64,000 bases of DNA from positions 558,001 through 622,000 of the forward strand of contig NZ_CP003984.1 in the NCBI RefSeq assembly GCF_000738435.1, written 5' to 3'. Of the stretch, positions 8,975 to 18,000 are shown one piece after another; position 1 is the first letter of the stretch; every line of letters starts with the position of its first letter. Both the position numbers and the translations under genes were made by a program. The notes beneath the pieces were generated by a model. It was given only the letters and a program-made list of their open reading frames with translations. It searched no databases and was not told the DNA's origin. The stretch is from Planktomarina temperata RCA23. GTDB lineage: Bacteria > Pseudomonadota > Alphaproteobacteria > Rhodobacterales > Rhodobacteraceae.

Positions 8975-9878
8975 CAAAACGCAACCGGTGCATGTTGTGC
9001 TCGTGACCGGCCCATCTGGGGCCGGGCGAACCACTGCGATCAATGCTTTGGAAGATGCGGGCTTTGAATCTATTGATAATATGCCTTTGAGCCTTGCACC
9101 GAGGTTGTTCGAACAGCCGGGCTTAAGTCGGCCAATGGCTCTAGGCCTTGATACCCGAAATCGCGATTTCTCGACCGCGCAAATGATGGATACAATTGCG
9201 ACATTGTCTGCCAATCCGTCTTTGACTCTTGAGGTCCTGTATTTGGATTGTTCGGAGGATGTTCTGATCCGCCGCTTCTCCGAAACGCGACGTCGGCACC
9301 ATCTGTCGCCAGATGGCGCGGCGCTTGCGGGGATACAGCTGGATTTGGATTTGATGCAGCCGGCGCGGGTCAGGGCCAATGTTTTGATCGATACCACCCA
9401 ATTGTCGCCCCATGACCTGCGCGCGGAGGTCACCCGTTATTTTGCTCCGGACAAAGTCAATCCAATGGCGATTTCTGTGCAGTCCTTCTCGTATAAACGT
9501 GGCACACCGCGGGGCATTGATATGATGTTTGATTGTCGCTTCCTGCGCAATCCTTATTGGGATGAGACTCTCAGAGCAGAAGATGGACGAAACCCGAAGG
9601 TGCAGGCCTATGTGGCCGAGGATAGTAATTTTCCGGCTTTCAAGCAAAAAGTGCTCGATTTGATCGATCTTGTGATCCCAGCCCATGTGGCGGAGGGGCG
9701 GTCGCATCTGGCCATTGGCTTTGGCTGTACGGGCGGCAAACATCGATCCGTCACAATGGTCGAAATGTTACAGAAAGAATTGCAATTGCGCGGCTGGCAT
9801 GTGAGCATACGGCATAGAGAGCTGCTGGAACAGGCGGCTCCGTCGGACACTTCAGACTCTAAGGTTTTGAGCAGTTGA
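8967..9878 (+). CDS. rapZ: RapZ-family nucleotide-binding protein
   Basis: 303 aa, matching the family (about 285-305). In enterobacteria RapZ is an RNA-binding adaptor that governs GlmZ and GlmS; in alphaproteobacteria its target is not established. The N-terminal P-loop reads G-P-S-G-A-G-R-T at 15-22, with Arg21 in place of the usual Lys. The C-terminal domain shows the F-S-Y-K-R-G and G-C-T-G-G-x-H-R-S-V signatures. The ATG at 8967 was chosen because it overlaps the hprK stop by eight bases, as expected in this operon; an upstream extension would run inside hprK. Its stop overlaps the TTG start of the EIIA gene. Confidence 0.93.
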   Translation: MTDKTQPVHVVLVTGPSGAGRTTAINALEDAGFESIDNMPLSLAPRLFEQPGLSRPMALGLDTRNRDFSTAQMMDTIATLSANPSLTLEVLYLDCSEDVLIRRFSETRRRHHLSPDGAALAGIQLDLDLMQPARVRANVLIDTTQLSPHDLRAEVTRYFAPDKVNPMAISVQSFSYKRGTPRGIDMMFDCRFLRNPYWDETLRAEDGRNPKVQAYVAEDSNFPAFKQKVLDLIDLVIPAHVAEGRSHLAIGFGCTGGKHRSVTMVEMLQKELQLRGWHVSIRHRELLEQAAPSDTSDSKVLSS

Positions 9879-10264
9879 TAGGTATCGTTATCGTAGCGCA
9901 TGGCGGGCTGGCCACCGAATATAAGGCGGCGGTGGAGCATGTTGTGGGCGCTCAACGGGGCATTGCGGCCGTTGCCATCAGCGCAGATTGTGACCGTGAA
10001 GCCAAGCGGATTGAAATTTGCCAAGCGGCAGATGGGGTGGATATTGGCGGCGGCGTGGTGATTGTGACCGATATGTTTGGCGGCTCGCCATCCAATCTAT
10101 CACTTTCTGCCTGTAATTGTGCCAATCGCCGGGTGCTCTATGGCGCCAATCTGCCCCTTCTGGTCAAACTCGCCAAATCTCGCAGTCAGACCGTGCCAGA
10201 GGCGATTTCGCGGGCCATAGATGCGGGGCGAAAATACATGGATTGCCTTCCCGAGACTCAATAG
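9875..10264 (+). CDS. PTS EIIA component, mannose/fructose type
   Basis: 129 aa, the size of a lone EIIA-Man domain. It accepts phosphate from HPr on His9 in I-V-I-V-A-H-G-G-L-A; the second conserved block is V-T-D-M-F-G-G-S-P-S-N. The start is TTG at 9875, overlapping the rapZ stop (TTGA), which fits translational coupling. No EIIB or EIIC gene follows, so this is a regulatory rather than a sugar-importing PTS, as known for many alphaproteobacteria where EIIA-Man has been linked to ChvG/ChvI. Here that link is interesting because the ChvG-like partner is degenerate. The next gene is HPr, nine bases away. Confidence 0.9.
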   Translation: MIGIVIVAHGGLATEYKAAVEHVVGAQRGIAAVAISADCDREAKRIEICQAADGVDIGGGVVIVTDMFGGSPSNLSLSACNCANRRVLYGANLPLLVKLAKSRSQTVPEAISRAIDAGRKYMDCLPETQ

Positions 10265-10273
10265 GACGAAAAC

Positions 10274-10540
10274 GTGCAGCAAATATTGAATATTATTAAC
10301 GAAAAAGGCCTCCACGCGCGGGCCTCAGCGAAATTTGTGGAAACGGTTGAGCAGTTTGATGCGGGCGCTGTTGTGCGCAAAGATGGGCTTTCTGCTGAAG
10401 GGGACAGCATCATGGGATTGTTGATGCTGGCTGCGGCCAATGGCACCTCCATCGAGGTTGAAACCCGCGGCGCGGAGGCAGTGGCCTTGGCCGAGGCTTT
10501 GCGCGATTTGGTGGCCAATCGTTTTGGGGAAGCCGCCTAG
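10274..10540 (+). CDS. ptsH: HPr phosphocarrier protein
   Basis: 88 aa, the usual HPr size. His14 in G-L-H-A-R-A-S is the site phosphorylated by enzyme I, and Ser45 in D-S-I-M-G-L-L-M-L is the HprK target. The start is GTG at 10274 with AGGACG five bases before it. Last gene of the chvI-chvG-hprK-rapZ-EIIA-ptsH run; a hairpin follows at 10569. Enzyme I is not in the window. Having both phosphorylation sites and HprK indicates a full regulatory loop with no visible permease. Confidence 0.95.
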   Translation: MQQILNIINEKGLHARASAKFVETVEQFDAGAVVRKDGLSAEGDSIMGLLMLAAANGTSIEVETRGAEAVALAEALRDLVANRFGEAA

Positions 10541-10568
10541 GCCGGATCTTGGTATCGCAAATGACAAA

Positions 10569-10589
10569 GGCCCGCCATTGCGACGGGCC
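10569..10589. terminator. Hairpin between convergent ptsH and etfA
   Basis: GGCCCG at 10569-10574 pairs with CGGGCC at 10584-10589 across a nine-base loop. Read on the minus strand it is followed by TTTGTCATTT, so it may end the etfBA transcript; on the plus strand there is no T-run. It could serve both. Confidence 0.5.
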
Positions 10590-10621
10590 CTTGCTGCATC
10601 TGATAATAGTTGCGTTCTGGC

Positions 10622-11551
10622 TTAGGCCAGTTTCTCTGTCAGTTGCGGCACGACATCAAACAAATCACCCACGAGACCGAAATCCGCCACTTGGAAGATA
10701 GGTGCCTCTTCATCCTTGTTGATCGCAACGATGACTTTGGAGTCCTTCATGCCAGCCAAATGTTGAATGGCACCAGAAATGCCAACCGCAACATAGAGAT
10801 CCGGTGCCACAACCTTTCCAGTTTGCCCGACTTGCCAGTCATTCGGAGCATAGCCAGAATCGACCGCGGCGCGGGAGGCCCCCACTGCGGCGCCCAATGT
10901 GTCGGCCAAATTTTCGATGATCTTGAAGTCTTCCTGCGAGCCAACTCCACGGCCACCAGAGACCACAACGCCCGCTGAGGTGAGTTCAGGGCGGTCGCTT
11001 TCGGCAACCTTGTCTTCCACCCAAGAGGACAAGCCAGGATCGCCGGCGGCATCAATGCTGGTGACCGAGGCTGCGCCGCCTTCACCGGTTGCATCGAAGG
11101 TAGAGGTGCGGATCGTGGCGACTTTGGTGGCATCGGTGGATTTCACCGTTTGGATCGCATTGCCCGCATAGATCGGACGCTCGAATGTCTCTGCGTCAAT
11201 AACCGCTGTCACTTCGGATATGACCATAACATCCAAAAGCGCCGCAACACGCGGCAGAATATTCTTAGAGGCCGAGGTGGAAGGCGCGACAATGTGGCTG
11301 TAATCGCCGGCGAGCGATACAATCAAAGCGGCGACCGGTTCAGCAAGGTCGTGGCCGTAGGCGTCATTTTGCGCGCAAAGCACTTTGGACACGCCTTCGA
11401 GCTTCGCGGCCGCTTCAGCTGCGGATGAGCATCCGGATCCGACGCACAGAACGGTCACGTCGCCCATTTGCCTTGCAGCGGTGAGCGCTTTTGCAGTTGA
11501 ATCAACGGATAATTCGCCGCCGTTCACTTCAGCAATCAGGAGTACAGCCAT
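10622..11551 (-). CDS. etfA: Electron transfer flavoprotein alpha subunit
   Basis: 309 aa. Binds FAD and, with EtfB, carries electrons from acyl-CoA dehydrogenases to ETF-ubiquinone oxidoreductase. The C-terminal FAD domain is clear: S-G-G-R-G-V-G-S, then [32 protein letters not shown] and N-K-D-E-E-A-P-I-F. The start overlaps the etfB stop by one base (TAATG), so the two are translationally coupled. Likely donors in this window are mcd (1.6 kb) and the DmdC-type dehydrogenase (55 kb); the acceptor ETF-QO starts at 63.7 kb. Confidence 0.97.
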   Translation of the reverse strand: MAVLLIAEVNGGELSVDSTAKALTAARQMGDVTVLCVGSGCSSAAEAAAKLEGVSKVLCAQNDAYGHDLAEPVAALIVSLAGDYSHIVAPSTSASKNILPRVAALLDVMVISEVTAVIDAETFERPIYAGNAIQTVKSTDATKVATIRTSTFDATGEGGAASVTSIDAAGDPGLSSWVEDKVAESDRPELTSAGVVVSGGRGVGSQEDFKIIENLADTLGAAVGASRAAVDSGYAPNDWQVGQTGKVVAPDLYVAVGISGAIQHLAGMKDSKVIVAINKDEEAPIFQVADFGLVGDLFDVVPQLTEKLA

Positions 11552-12309
11552 TATACAGCCCCCACTTCTTTAAGTTTCTCGACCAGCTCATCGACAGAGC
11601 CTACTTTGATGCCCGCCGCTCTTGCTTCAGGTTCGCCGGTGGAGACAATGGTCAGGCGCGGCGCGATATCAACGCCTAGATCCGCGGGTGTTTTCTCATC
11701 CATCGGCTTTTTCTTCGCCTTCATGATGTTGGGCAATGAGGCGTAGCGTGGTTCATTGAGACGCAGGTCCACAGTGACAATGGTCGGCATGGAGACTTTG
11801 ATCGTCTGCAAGCCGCCGTCCACTTCGCGGGTGACCAAAGCGCTGTCCCCTTGGATATCGAGTTCGGAAACGAAAGTCGCCTGTGACCAACCGGTCAGAG
11901 CAGCCAGCATTTGGCCCGTGGCGTTCATATCATTATCGATCGCCTGCTTGCCGGCCAACACGATACCGGGCTGCTCTTCGTCGATGACAGCCTTTAGGAT
12001 TTTTGCAACCGCCAGAGGTTCAATGTCGGTGTGCACATCTTCGGTTGCGACAACCAAGATTGCGCGATCCGCACCCATAGCCAGGGCCGTGCGCAGGGTT
12101 TCTTGGTTTTGTTTCACACCGATGGAAACTGCGACCACTTCATCGGCCTGCCCTGCCTCTTTTAAGCGGATTGCTTGTTCGACAGCAATTTCGTCGAAAG
12201 GGTTCATCGACATTTTTACATTGGCCAAATCGACGCCGCTGCCATCCGCTTTTACACGGACTTTCACGTTATAATCGATTACACGTTTGACCGGCACTAA
12301 GACCTTCAT
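11551..12309 (-). CDS. etfB: Electron transfer flavoprotein beta subunit
   Basis: 252 aa, standard length. Begins [12 protein letters not shown] and shows the [16 protein letters not shown] block and the AMP-site region of the family. A strong ribosome site (GGAGATATACACC before ATG) sits upstream. It leads etfA; about 170 bases separate it from the cobalamin adenosyltransferase gene upstream on the same strand, room for its own promoter. Confidence 0.97.
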   Translation of the reverse strand: MKVLVPVKRVIDYNVKVRVKADGSGVDLANVKMSMNPFDEIAVEQAIRLKEAGQADEVVAVSIGVKQNQETLRTALAMGADRAILVVATEDVHTDIEPLAVAKILKAVIDEEQPGIVLAGKQAIDNDMNATGQMLAALTGWSQATFVSELDIQGDSALVTREVDGGLQTIKVSMPTIVTVDLRLNEPRYASLPNIMKAKKKPMDEKTPADLGVDIAPRLTIVSTGEPEARAAGIKVGSVDELVEKLKEVGAV

Positions 12310-12481
12310 GGTGTATATCTCCGTACATAGGTGAGCCGCAGGCGACTCTCAGTTCACAGTTGCCGCAGTGTTACCTGCGTTTTTCTTTGGGAAACAGGGG
12401 GAAATCGACATTTCGGCGCATTGCCGCGGCCAAATTGTGATTGGTTGTTTCCAAAGTGTTACACTCGGTCAGCTTCTTTCC

Positions 12482-13054
12482 TTAACGATTGGCGCCGGGA
12501 ACCCAAAGAATATCGGCACGCCCATCATCATTTGCGATGCGCCCGGCGACGAAAAACCAATCTGAAAGGCGATTGAGATATTGCAAGGCTGAGGCATTGA
12601 TCGCCTCTTGCCCGGCCAATTCAACGGTCATCCGTTCTGCGCGGCGTGAGACGGTTCGGCACAGGTGCAGCTGTGCTGCAAGCGCTGAGCCACCGGGAAG
12701 AATGAAAGAGCGCAGCGGCTCCAAAGCGTCATTCATCACGTCGATTTCTGCTTCCAGGCGCGCCACCTGGGCCTCGCTCATGCGCAGTGGTTGATATTCT
12801 GCCTGAGCGTCTTTTTCCATATCTGGCCGGCAGAGATCTGCGCCAAGATCGAACAGGTCGTTTTGTATGGCGGCCAATTGCGCATCCATGTCACCCGTCG
12901 CATGTTGCCGTGCCAGGCCAACCGTGGCGTTGGTTTCGTCCACTGTGCCATAAGCGTTGACCCGCAAGGCATGTTTTTCAACGCGCGTGCCATTGCCAAG
13001 CGCGGTGGTGCCGGCGTCTCCGGTTTTTGTGTAGATTTTATTAAGCACAACCAT
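12482..13054 (-). CDS. Cob(I)yrinic acid a,c-diamide adenosyltransferase, PduO type
   Basis: 190 aa. Transfers the adenosyl group of ATP to cob(I)alamin to make coenzyme B12. The PduO-type marks are the N-terminal T-K-T-G-D-A-G-T-T ATP loop, Y-G-T-V-D-E-T-N, and R-R-A-E-R followed by L-N-R-L-S-D-W-F. The product is needed by ethylmalonyl-CoA and methylmalonyl-CoA mutases, which belong to the same pathway as mcd at the left of the window. It follows the HIG1 gene by two bases, a pairing common in Rhodobacteraceae. No cobalamin riboswitch is visible upstream. Confidence 0.92.
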   Translation of the reverse strand: MVVLNKIYTKTGDAGTTALGNGTRVEKHALRVNAYGTVDETNATVGLARQHATGDMDAQLAAIQNDLFDLGADLCRPDMEKDAQAEYQPLRMSEAQVARLEAEIDVMNDALEPLRSFILPGGSALAAQLHLCRTVSRRAERMTVELAGQEAINASALQYLNRLSDWFFVAGRIANDDGRADILWVPGANR

Positions 13055-13056
13055 GG

Positions 13057-13257
13057 TTAGCCCTTTCCAAAGAAGACAGCGAGGAGAATCAAAACAACGG
13101 CGACGAATTGGGCCGCAATTCGGTAGCGCATGAGGCGGTTGGAATGTTTGCGGGCAAACTCGCCGCCCTTAGCGAAACTGCCAATACCCAAAGCCAAAAT
13201 GGCCAGAACAACAACGCAGGCGAGCGTGGCGATGATAAAAAGTGGATCGTTGCCCAT
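13057..13257 (-). CDS. HIG1-domain twin transmembrane protein
   Basis: 66 aa with two hydrophobic helices (about 6-27 and 47-63) joined by a basic loop. The loop contains G-G-E-F-x-x-K-H-S-N-R-L-M-R-Y-R, which matches the HIG1 (hypoxia-induced) domain known in mitochondria as a respiratory supercomplex factor. In bacteria the role is not established; an association with cytochrome oxidase is a reasonable guess. A GGAGGTG ribosome site precedes the ATG. It forms a two-gene operon with the adenosyltransferase. Confidence 0.82.
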   Translation of the reverse strand: MGNDPLFIIATLACVVVLAILALGIGSFAKGGEFARKHSNRLMRYRIAAQFVAVVLILLAVFFGKG

Positions 13258-13323
13258 TGAGCACCTCCTAATGGTTAGGCTTCACTTAGGGGAATTTCTG
13301 TCAAAGACCAATCCCATGCGACA

Positions 13324-14154
13324 TTACATCCGCACCAAAAGCCAATCGAGCGCACGGGTCGGCAAGATGCGGCGCAAGAACCCCATGACATAGGTCGGCG
13401 TCGTGACATAGTAGCGCGGCTTTGGGTTGGCGCTGTTCAAGGCCTTCACGACCTTTGCTGTGACAGCTGAGGCGGGCAGCTCAAAGGCGTCGGGGCCTTC
13501 AGGCGGGTTATAGAGCCGCTTGATCAACCCATGCTCATATTGCGCTCTGCGTGGGGAGTTTTTCCAATCAATCCATTTCTCAAAATGCGGAATGGAGTTC
13601 TCACGAATCTTTGTGCCTATGGGGCCGGGCTCAATCAAGATGACCTTGATCCCGGTGCCTCGCATCTCAATGCGCAGAGTGTCGCTCAAGCCTTCGAGGG
13701 CGAATTTGGTTGAGTTATATGCGCCGCGAAAACGCAGGGTGATGAATCCCAAAATCGAGGAGCAATTGAGAATGCGCCCATGGCCTTGCGCCCGCATAAT
13801 CGGCAGGACCTGTCGAATGACCTCATGATAGCCAAAAACATTGGTTTCATAAATGGCGCGCAGCGCGTCGGTGGGTAAATCCTCGACCGCGCCGGGCACC
13901 GCAAAGGCCCCATTGTTAAATACCGCATCAAGCGTGCCGCCGGTGGCTTGCGTCACCTGCTCAATCGTATCACGAATTGAGGCGGCATCCGCGTGATCTA
14001 GGCGGGGTGAGGTGAGACCCATGGCTTCAAGCCGGTCACAATCGGCCTGCTTGCGGCAACTGGCAAAGACTTTCCAGCCCATCGCATGCAGGGTTTCGGC
14101 ACAGTCCAAACCGATGCCTGAAGAACACCCCGTGATGAGTATTGATTTTTGCAT
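13324..14154 (-). CDS. Short-chain dehydrogenase/reductase
   Basis: 276 aa classical SDR. The dinucleotide site T-G-C-S-S-G-I-G is at residues 8-15; N-N-G-A-F, the catalytic Ser in N-C-S-S-I-L-G, and Y-N-S-T-K (catalytic Tyr and Lys) follow in order. The Arg in S-C-R-K after the second strand suggests NADP(H). The C-terminal part with a hydrophobic L-R-R-I-L-P-T-R-A-L-D-W stretch is typical of longer SDRs in this group. Substrate unknown. It is divergent from parC; the 182 bases between them should hold both promoters. Confidence 0.88.
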   Translation of the reverse strand: MQKSILITGCSSGIGLDCAETLHAMGWKVFASCRKQADCDRLEAMGLTSPRLDHADAASIRDTIEQVTQATGGTLDAVFNNGAFAVPGAVEDLPTDALRAIYETNVFGYHEVIRQVLPIMRAQGHGRILNCSSILGFITLRFRGAYNSTKFALEGLSDTLRIEMRGTGIKVILIEPGPIGTKIRENSIPHFEKWIDWKNSPRRAQYEHGLIKRLYNPPEGPDAFELPASAVTAKVVKALNSANPKPRYYVTTPTYVMGFLRRILPTRALDWLLVRM

Positions 14155-14336
14155 AAACGCCCCCGTTGGCCCCTTGTGTTTCAGCGCCCACTTGCCTGCA
14201 TTCCAGCAGGCGGGTCAACGGTTGATTGGGGTATCAGGGCTCCGGCGCATTGGTTTTGAGCGCGCGAGGAGATTTTCGCGCGGATCGCGGCTGAGTAGGG
14301 CTAGACCTGCAAGTTTTCGACAGATACACCCAACCC

Positions 14337-16667
14337 ATGTCAGAACAGATGAACGATACCGCGCCCATTCCAAGTGAAACGACTGAACCGCTCCGCCGGG
14401 CCATTGGCGAGCGTTATCTCACCTATGCGCTTTCGACGATCATGCACCGCGCTTTGCCTGATGCACGAGATGGTTTGAAACCGGTTCACCGCCGCATTCT
14501 TTATGCAATGCGCGAACTGAAGCTGACTGCCAACGGCGGATTTCGCAAATCTGCGAAGATTTCCGGCGATGTGATGGGCAATTATCATCCCCATGGGGAT
14601 GCGGCGATCTATGATGCCATGGCCCGCTTGGCGCAGGATTTCAACGTGCGCTATCCGCTGGTGGATGGTCAGGGCAATTTTGGCAATATCGACGGCGACA
14701 ATCCCGCCGCGAGCCGATACACTGAGGCGCGGATGACCATTGTCGCCGAGGCGCTTTTGGAGGGCCTGTCGGAAAATGCAGTGGATTTCCGGGAAAACTA
14801 CGACGGCACGCTCACCGAGCCCGTGGTTCTGCCCGCAACCTTTCCCAATCTTTTGGCCAATGGCAGCAGCGGGATCGCCGTGGGCATGGCCACCAATATC
14901 CCGCCGCATAACATCTCGGAGCTGATCGATGCCTGTCTGCATTTGATCAAAAGCCCCGATGCCCGTGACGATACATTGTTGCAATATGTGCCCGGTCCCG
15001 ATTTTCCGACGGGCGGTATTTTGGTCGAGCCACCAGAAAATATCGCGCAGGCCTATCGCACGGGGCGCGGTTCTTTTCGGTTGCGCTGCAAATGGGAGGT
15101 TGAGGATCTTGGCCGCGGGCTTTGGCAAATTGTGGTCACGGAAATTCCCTATCAGGTGCAAAAATCAAAGCTGATTGAGAAATTGGCTGAGGTTATCCAA
15201 ACCAAAAAAGTACCCATCCTGGGCGATGTGCGCGATGAATCGGCAGAAGATCTACGGATTGTATTGGAGCCGCGCAGCAAGAATGTCGGACCGGAATTGC
15301 TGATGAATATGCTCTATCGAAACAGCGATCTTGAGCTGCGGTTCAGTCTGAATATGAACGTGCTGATTGACGGGCTCACCCCAAAGGTCTGCAGTATGAA
15401 AGAGGTGTTGCGCGCCTTTCTCGACCACCGGCAAGAGGTTCTGGTGCGGCGCTCTGAGCATCGTTTGGCGAAAATCGATCACCGCCTGGAGGTCTTGGAG
15501 GGCTTTATTCTAGCGTTCCTCAATCTCGATCGGGTGATTGATATCATCCGCTACGATGAGGAGCCAAAAACCGCGCTGATGTTTGAAGACTGGGGCCGGG
15601 ATCATCCGCGGGCTATGTCCGAAAGCGATTATATCGGCCCGCTGAGCTATCGCAAGGCGGTGGAGGGGCAAGAGGAGCTGTCGGAAGTTCAGGCGGAGGC
15701 TATTTTGAATATGCGCCTGCGCAGCTTGCGGCGTTTGGAAGAGATGGAATTGCGCCGTGAGCGCGATGCTTTGCAACAAGAGCGGGCCACTTTGGACGAT
15801 TTGATTGCGGATGAAGGTCTGCAATGGGCGAAAATCAGCGAGCAATTGCGCGCCACGCGCAAGGCCTTTGGCAAAGACTATGCCGGCGGCGCCCGCCGCA
15901 CGGCCTTTGCCATTGCGGGCGAGGTCGAAGAGGTGCCGCTTGAGGCCATGATTGAGCGTGAACCGGTGACGGTTGTTTGCTCAAAAATGGGATGGATAAG
16001 GGCTATGTCTGGGCATGTGGCCTTGGACAAGCCGCTGAAATACAAAGATGGTGATGAGGGCCGTTTTGTCTTCCATGCGCAAACCACAGATAAGCTGATC
16101 GTTTTTGGCAGCAACGGGCGTTTCTATACGCTGGTGGCGGACAATCTGCCGGGCGGGCGCGGCATGGGCGAGCCTCTGCGCTTGATGGTGGATCTGCCCA
16201 ATGATGTCGAAATTGTCGATTTCTTCATCCATGATCCGTCGGTGAAGCGCTTGGTGGCCTCAACGGCCGGTGACGGGTTTGTGGTGCCTGAAACCGAGAT
16301 CGTCGCACAGACGCGCAGCGGTCGGCAGGTGCTCAACGTCAAGGGAGATGTGAAGGCACTCCTGTCTTGTCCTGTGGTGGGAGATTATGTGGCCTGTGTC
16401 GGTGAAAACCGCAAGGTTTTGATTTTTGGCGTCGATGAGCTGCCGGAAATGGGCCGAGGCAAAGGGGTGCGCTTGCAAAAATATAAAGACGGCGGCCTGT
16501 CCGATGCCACGACGTTTACCCGCGAAGAGGGGTTGTCTTGGAAAGATCCCGCCGGGCGAAAACGCGTCGTTGAGGCTGCGGAACTGGCCGAATGGATGGG
16601 CAAACGCGCCAGTGCTGGCCGCATGGCGCCACGCGGATTTCCGCGTGACAATTGCTTTACGAAGTGA
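14337..16667 (+). CDS. parC: DNA topoisomerase IV subunit A
   Basis: 776 aa, shorter than GyrA and typical of alphaproteobacterial ParC. With ParE it unlinks daughter chromosomes. The active-site Tyr is in A-S-R-Y-T-E-A-R-M; the quinolone region reads [12 protein letters not shown], with Ala where E. coli ParC has Ser80 and Asp where it has Glu84, an arrangement seen in other alphaproteobacteria. The C-terminal beta-propeller part has weak repeats rather than the six clear blades and the GyrA box of GyrA, which is why I call ParC. ParE is not in the window. Confidence 0.93.
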   Translation: MSEQMNDTAPIPSETTEPLRRAIGERYLTYALSTIMHRALPDARDGLKPVHRRILYAMRELKLTANGGFRKSAKISGDVMGNYHPHGDAAIYDAMARLAQDFNVRYPLVDGQGNFGNIDGDNPAASRYTEARMTIVAEALLEGLSENAVDFRENYDGTLTEPVVLPATFPNLLANGSSGIAVGMATNIPPHNISELIDACLHLIKSPDARDDTLLQYVPGPDFPTGGILVEPPENIAQAYRTGRGSFRLRCKWEVEDLGRGLWQIVVTEIPYQVQKSKLIEKLAEVIQTKKVPILGDVRDESAEDLRIVLEPRSKNVGPELLMNMLYRNSDLELRFSLNMNVLIDGLTPKVCSMKEVLRAFLDHRQEVLVRRSEHRLAKIDHRLEVLEGFILAFLNLDRVIDIIRYDEEPKTALMFEDWGRDHPRAMSESDYIGPLSYRKAVEGQEELSEVQAEAILNMRLRSLRRLEEMELRRERDALQQERATLDDLIADEGLQWAKISEQLRATRKAFGKDYAGGARRTAFAIAGEVEEVPLEAMIEREPVTVVCSKMGWIRAMSGHVALDKPLKYKDGDEGRFVFHAQTTDKLIVFGSNGRFYTLVADNLPGGRGMGEPLRLMVDLPNDVEIVDFFIHDPSVKRLVASTAGDGFVVPETEIVAQTRSGRQVLNVKGDVKALLSCPVVGDYVACVGENRKVLIFGVDELPEMGRGKGVRLQKYKDGGLSDATTFTREEGLSWKDPAGRKRVVEAAELAEWMGKRASAGRMAPRGFPRDNCFTK

Positions 16668-16709
16668 TTACGCTGCATAATATTGCCATGTAATTGCAGG
16701 ATTAAATTT

Positions 16710-18000
16710 ATGACGGACACATCGACTTTGCAAGGCGAGGGCGCGACTTCCGCCCCCACGCATCTTTACGGCGTTTTTTTTATCTGAAAATTCCAAACTT
16801 TTTTGGCTTGTCACTTGGACGGGCGCTTTGACCATTGTGACCTTGGGCATCTACCGATTTTGGGCCCGCACACGCCTGCGCCGGTATATCTGGTCGTCGA
16901 TTAGACCGGGGGGGGATTCCTTTGAATATACCGGCACAGGGCTGGAAAAATTCCTGGGCTTTCTGATCGCCCTGGTCGTTCTCGCAGTTTATTTAGGCCT
17001 GTTGCAGGTTGTGTTAAGTTTCATAGGATTTAGTCTTTGGGGCGCGATCACCTCGGAGCCCCGCGGCCCTATGGATGTGGTGACGCAGCTTGGGGCAACT
17101 TATGTGACCGGTCTCGCTGTGCTGCCTTTGATCTTTTTCGCGCAATACCGCGCGCGGCGCTACATGCTGTCGCGCACCCGCTGGCGGGGCCTGCGATTTG
17201 CAATGGATGCCGCGGCCGTGGGATATGCGTGGCGCGCGCTGCTCTATTTTGGACTGTCTATTGTGACCCTCGGCGCGCTCATGCCCCTGACGACATTTCG
17301 TCTGGAAAAATACATGACCGATCGTATGTGGTATGGTGATGCGAGTTTTGAGCAGGAGGGGCAGTGGACGGCGCTCTATGGGGCAATGAAGCATCTGTTT
17401 ATCGCTGTGGGTTTGTTGCTGCCGGCTGGCGTCATCATCTACTGGGGGCTATTCTTGGGTTTTCTATTCTTGGGGTTTCTCTCCATTTTATCCTTTGCTG
17501 GCTGTATTTGGCTGCTCTTTGGATTTATCTACTACCAAGTGGAAAGTTTCAAATATCTAACCGCCCAAAAAGTCCTGGACGGCCAGGTGCGCTTCACCTC
17601 TCAAGCGTCCTGTGAGCGGGTGATTGGCATTTTCGTACAGGGCATTATTCTTATTACGATTTTGACTATTGTCTTGATCTTGATTTTTGTCGCTTTGTAT
17701 TTTGTTTTCTCGGCGTTGGGCAGCAATGGCATGCCTGGCGGCGGCGCTGGGGCGGAAATCTTTGGAGGCAGCGGCCTGCTTTGGGCTCTTCTGGTTGTCA
17801 TCTTGGGTTCTTTGGCGTGCTTTGAGCTTATTGGCGCGCTTGCGACCGTGTTTATCTCAGCGCCCATTCTTGGCCATATCGTTGACACGCTGCGGGTAGA
17901 GAATTCAGGACAGCTCGAACAGATACGTCAGCGCGCGGGGGATCTCATGGATGACGCGGATGGTTTCGCCGATGCGTTGGATGTTGGCGGGGCCTTCTAA
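16710..18000 (+). pseudogene. YjgN/DUF898 membrane protein with a frameshift in an 8-T tract
   Basis: The large frame (about 390 aa to the stop at 18000) is a polytopic membrane protein of the DUF898/YjgN family: two copies of a block with T-L-G-I-Y-R-F-W and T-L-G-A-L-M-P-L, each followed by basic clusters. Its best in-frame start is only a TTG at 16828, inside the first conserved block. The true N-terminus lies in another frame from the ATG at 16710 and hits a stop at 16785. The two frames join perfectly if one T is removed from the run at 16774-16781, restoring the expected Y-G-V-F-L-S-E-N-S-K-L-F-W lead-in. So this is a frameshifted gene, a phase-variable tract, a programmed slip or an assembly error. 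The rest of the frame is intact. The M48 peptidase gene overlaps its end. Confidence 0.8.

Noticed and set aside
12310-13054. Cobalamin riboswitch near the adenosyltransferase
   Set aside because: No B12-box-like sequence or suitable structured leader is seen upstream of the operon at 13258-13323 or in the etfB leader.
14340-15161. 273-codon minus-strand frame over parC
   Set aside because: Lies wholly inside the well-supported parC; no motif or ribosome site.
16828-16830. TTG as a true start for the DUF898 protein
   Set aside because: It falls inside the first conserved block, and an ATG-led N-terminus in another frame fits the family once one T is removed.
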